From Chitinophagaceae bacterium UBA3430 (lineage in GTDB: Bacteria > Bacteroidota > Bacteroidia > Chitinophagales > Chitinophagaceae): a DNA stretch of 16,142 bases. The notes under the pieces are model-generated. The model was not told the origin of the DNA. It saw only the letters and a program-made list of their open reading frames with translations, and did not search any database. The position numbers were made by a program, and so were the translations under genes. Location: positions 1 to 16,142 of the forward strand of contig DFST01000069.1 in assembly GCA_002378975.1 (NCBI GenBank), in the 5' to 3' direction. Position 1 is the stretch's first letter. Every line of letters begins with the position of its first letter. Below, piece after piece: positions 15,693 to 16,142 of this stretch.

Positions 15693-16142
15693 TTATTTTT
15701 TCGCCAAGAGGTTAACCATTGACTGGGCCGATTTTGCCTGAGTTAAATACTTATAGCGGGAAGCAAGCCGTTTGAACTCCTTGTCCGGCATAAACCCAGC
15801 ATCAATCACTTGGACCATTTTCTTTTCATCCAGTTTTCCTTCGATCTGATACGTAACTCCACGATCGATGAAGCTGCCGTCCGCCGTTTCTTTTTCGGAG
15901 AGAGGCCTTTCAATCTGAAGGGTCAGGTCCCCGATAAAGAATCCAGCATCTTCCACGGCGGTTCGTAAGGAAGCAACAGATACGGGCAATCCGGTTTTAA
16001 AACGCAAATCGAATGAAGAAGACTTCAAGTTGGGTTTCACCGATTCAATAAAAGAAAGTTTGCCTAGTGCCTGATGTATGGATTTACTGCAAAGCGCACA
16101 GGTCAGTCCGGTTGCCTGCAGTCGAGCCTGACTGAATTGTGC
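15693..16142 (-). CDS. Heavy-metal-associated (HMA) domain protein, 5'-truncated by window edge
   Basis: The frame is open to the right edge, so the gene starts outside the window and 149 C-terminal residues are visible. An in-frame GTG at 16040 would give 115 residues but removes the key motif. Reading from the edge gives 'AQFSQARLQATG' and then 'LTCALCSKSIHQAL', a CxxC metal-binding loop and helix typical of HMA (Atx1/CopZ-like) domains. The domain closes with 'LRTAVEDAGFFIGDLTLQIE'. The 'AQ' at the edge is where a Bacteroidota signal peptide usually ends, so the protein is probably periplasmic (inference). A tail of about 70 residues follows and I do not recognise it. The TlpA-like gene starts 4 bp after the stop. 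A copper(I) or similar soft-metal role with TlpA keeping the cysteines reduced is plausible but not proven. Confidence 0.85.
   Translation of the reverse strand, partial: AQFSQARLQATGLTCALCSKSIHQALGKLSFIESVKPNLKSSSFDLRFKTGLPVSVASLRTAVEDAGFFIGDLTLQIERPLSEKETADGSFIDRGVTYQIEGKLDEKKMVQVIDAGFMPDKEFKRLASRYKYLTQAKSAQSMVNLLAKK

Noticed and set aside
15693..16040. 115-residue version of the HMA gene starting at GTG 16040
   Set aside because: The frame stays open to the window edge and the upstream part encodes the CxxC motif, so the GTG is internal.

Overview
The window looks like a chromosomal stretch of a Bacteroidota bacterium, most likely from the Chitinophagaceae or a nearby group. The evidence is an Oar-like TonB-dependent receptor with an N-terminal carboxypeptidase-like domain, a Bacteroidota-type TamB, signal peptides that end in 'AQ', start codons without a Shine-Dalgarno sequence, and TAnnTTTG-type promoter boxes. 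The genus assignment is inference. I see no RNA genes, CRISPR arrays, phage genes or insertion sequences. Coding density is high, and no gap without a gene exceeds 225 bases.

Layout. (1) 1-3231: the 3' part of tamB, cut by the left edge. (2) 3455-6787: a large, codon-biased Oar-like TonB-dependent receptor that ends at a perfect 28-bp palindromic terminator. (3) 6834-7649, minus strand: a cytosolic Esterase-D-like alpha/beta hydrolase that shares this terminator. It is divergent from (4), a same-strand cluster at 7732-13627: a glutathione-synthetase/RimK-like ATP-grasp ligase, a GCS2/YbdK-type carboxylate-amine ligase, a lipoprotein YtcJ-like amidohydrolase, a class I glutamine amidotransferase and a second, apparently circularly permuted ATP-grasp enzyme. 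An outer-membrane beta-barrel gene (13631-14422) follows 3 bp after the last ligase. (5) 14385-16142, minus strand: a tight operon for a heavy-metal-associated (HMA) CxxC protein (cut by the right edge), a TlpA-like thiol-disulfide protein and a beta-barrel protein. This operon converges on, and overlaps, the plus-strand barrel gene by 38 bp.

How the genes may work together. Region 4 is the most interesting part. It holds three predicted ATP-dependent amide-bond ligases of different folds, an ammonia-supplying amidotransferase, a hydrolase and an exported amidohydrolase, with no NRPS, carrier protein or ribosomal precursor peptide visible. The pairing of a glutamate-cysteine-ligase-like enzyme with a glutathione-synthetase-like enzyme resembles glutathione synthesis. 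The permuted ATP-grasp enzyme recalls glutathionylspermidine synthetase, and the divergent hydrolase belongs to the broad family that includes S-formylglutathione hydrolase. My hypothesis is a pathway for a small amide-linked, glutathione-like metabolite. Clusters of ATP-grasp and GCS2-type amidoligases have been proposed from comparative genomics, but I know of no product for this arrangement. Region 5 looks like an envelope metal/thiol module, possibly for copper.
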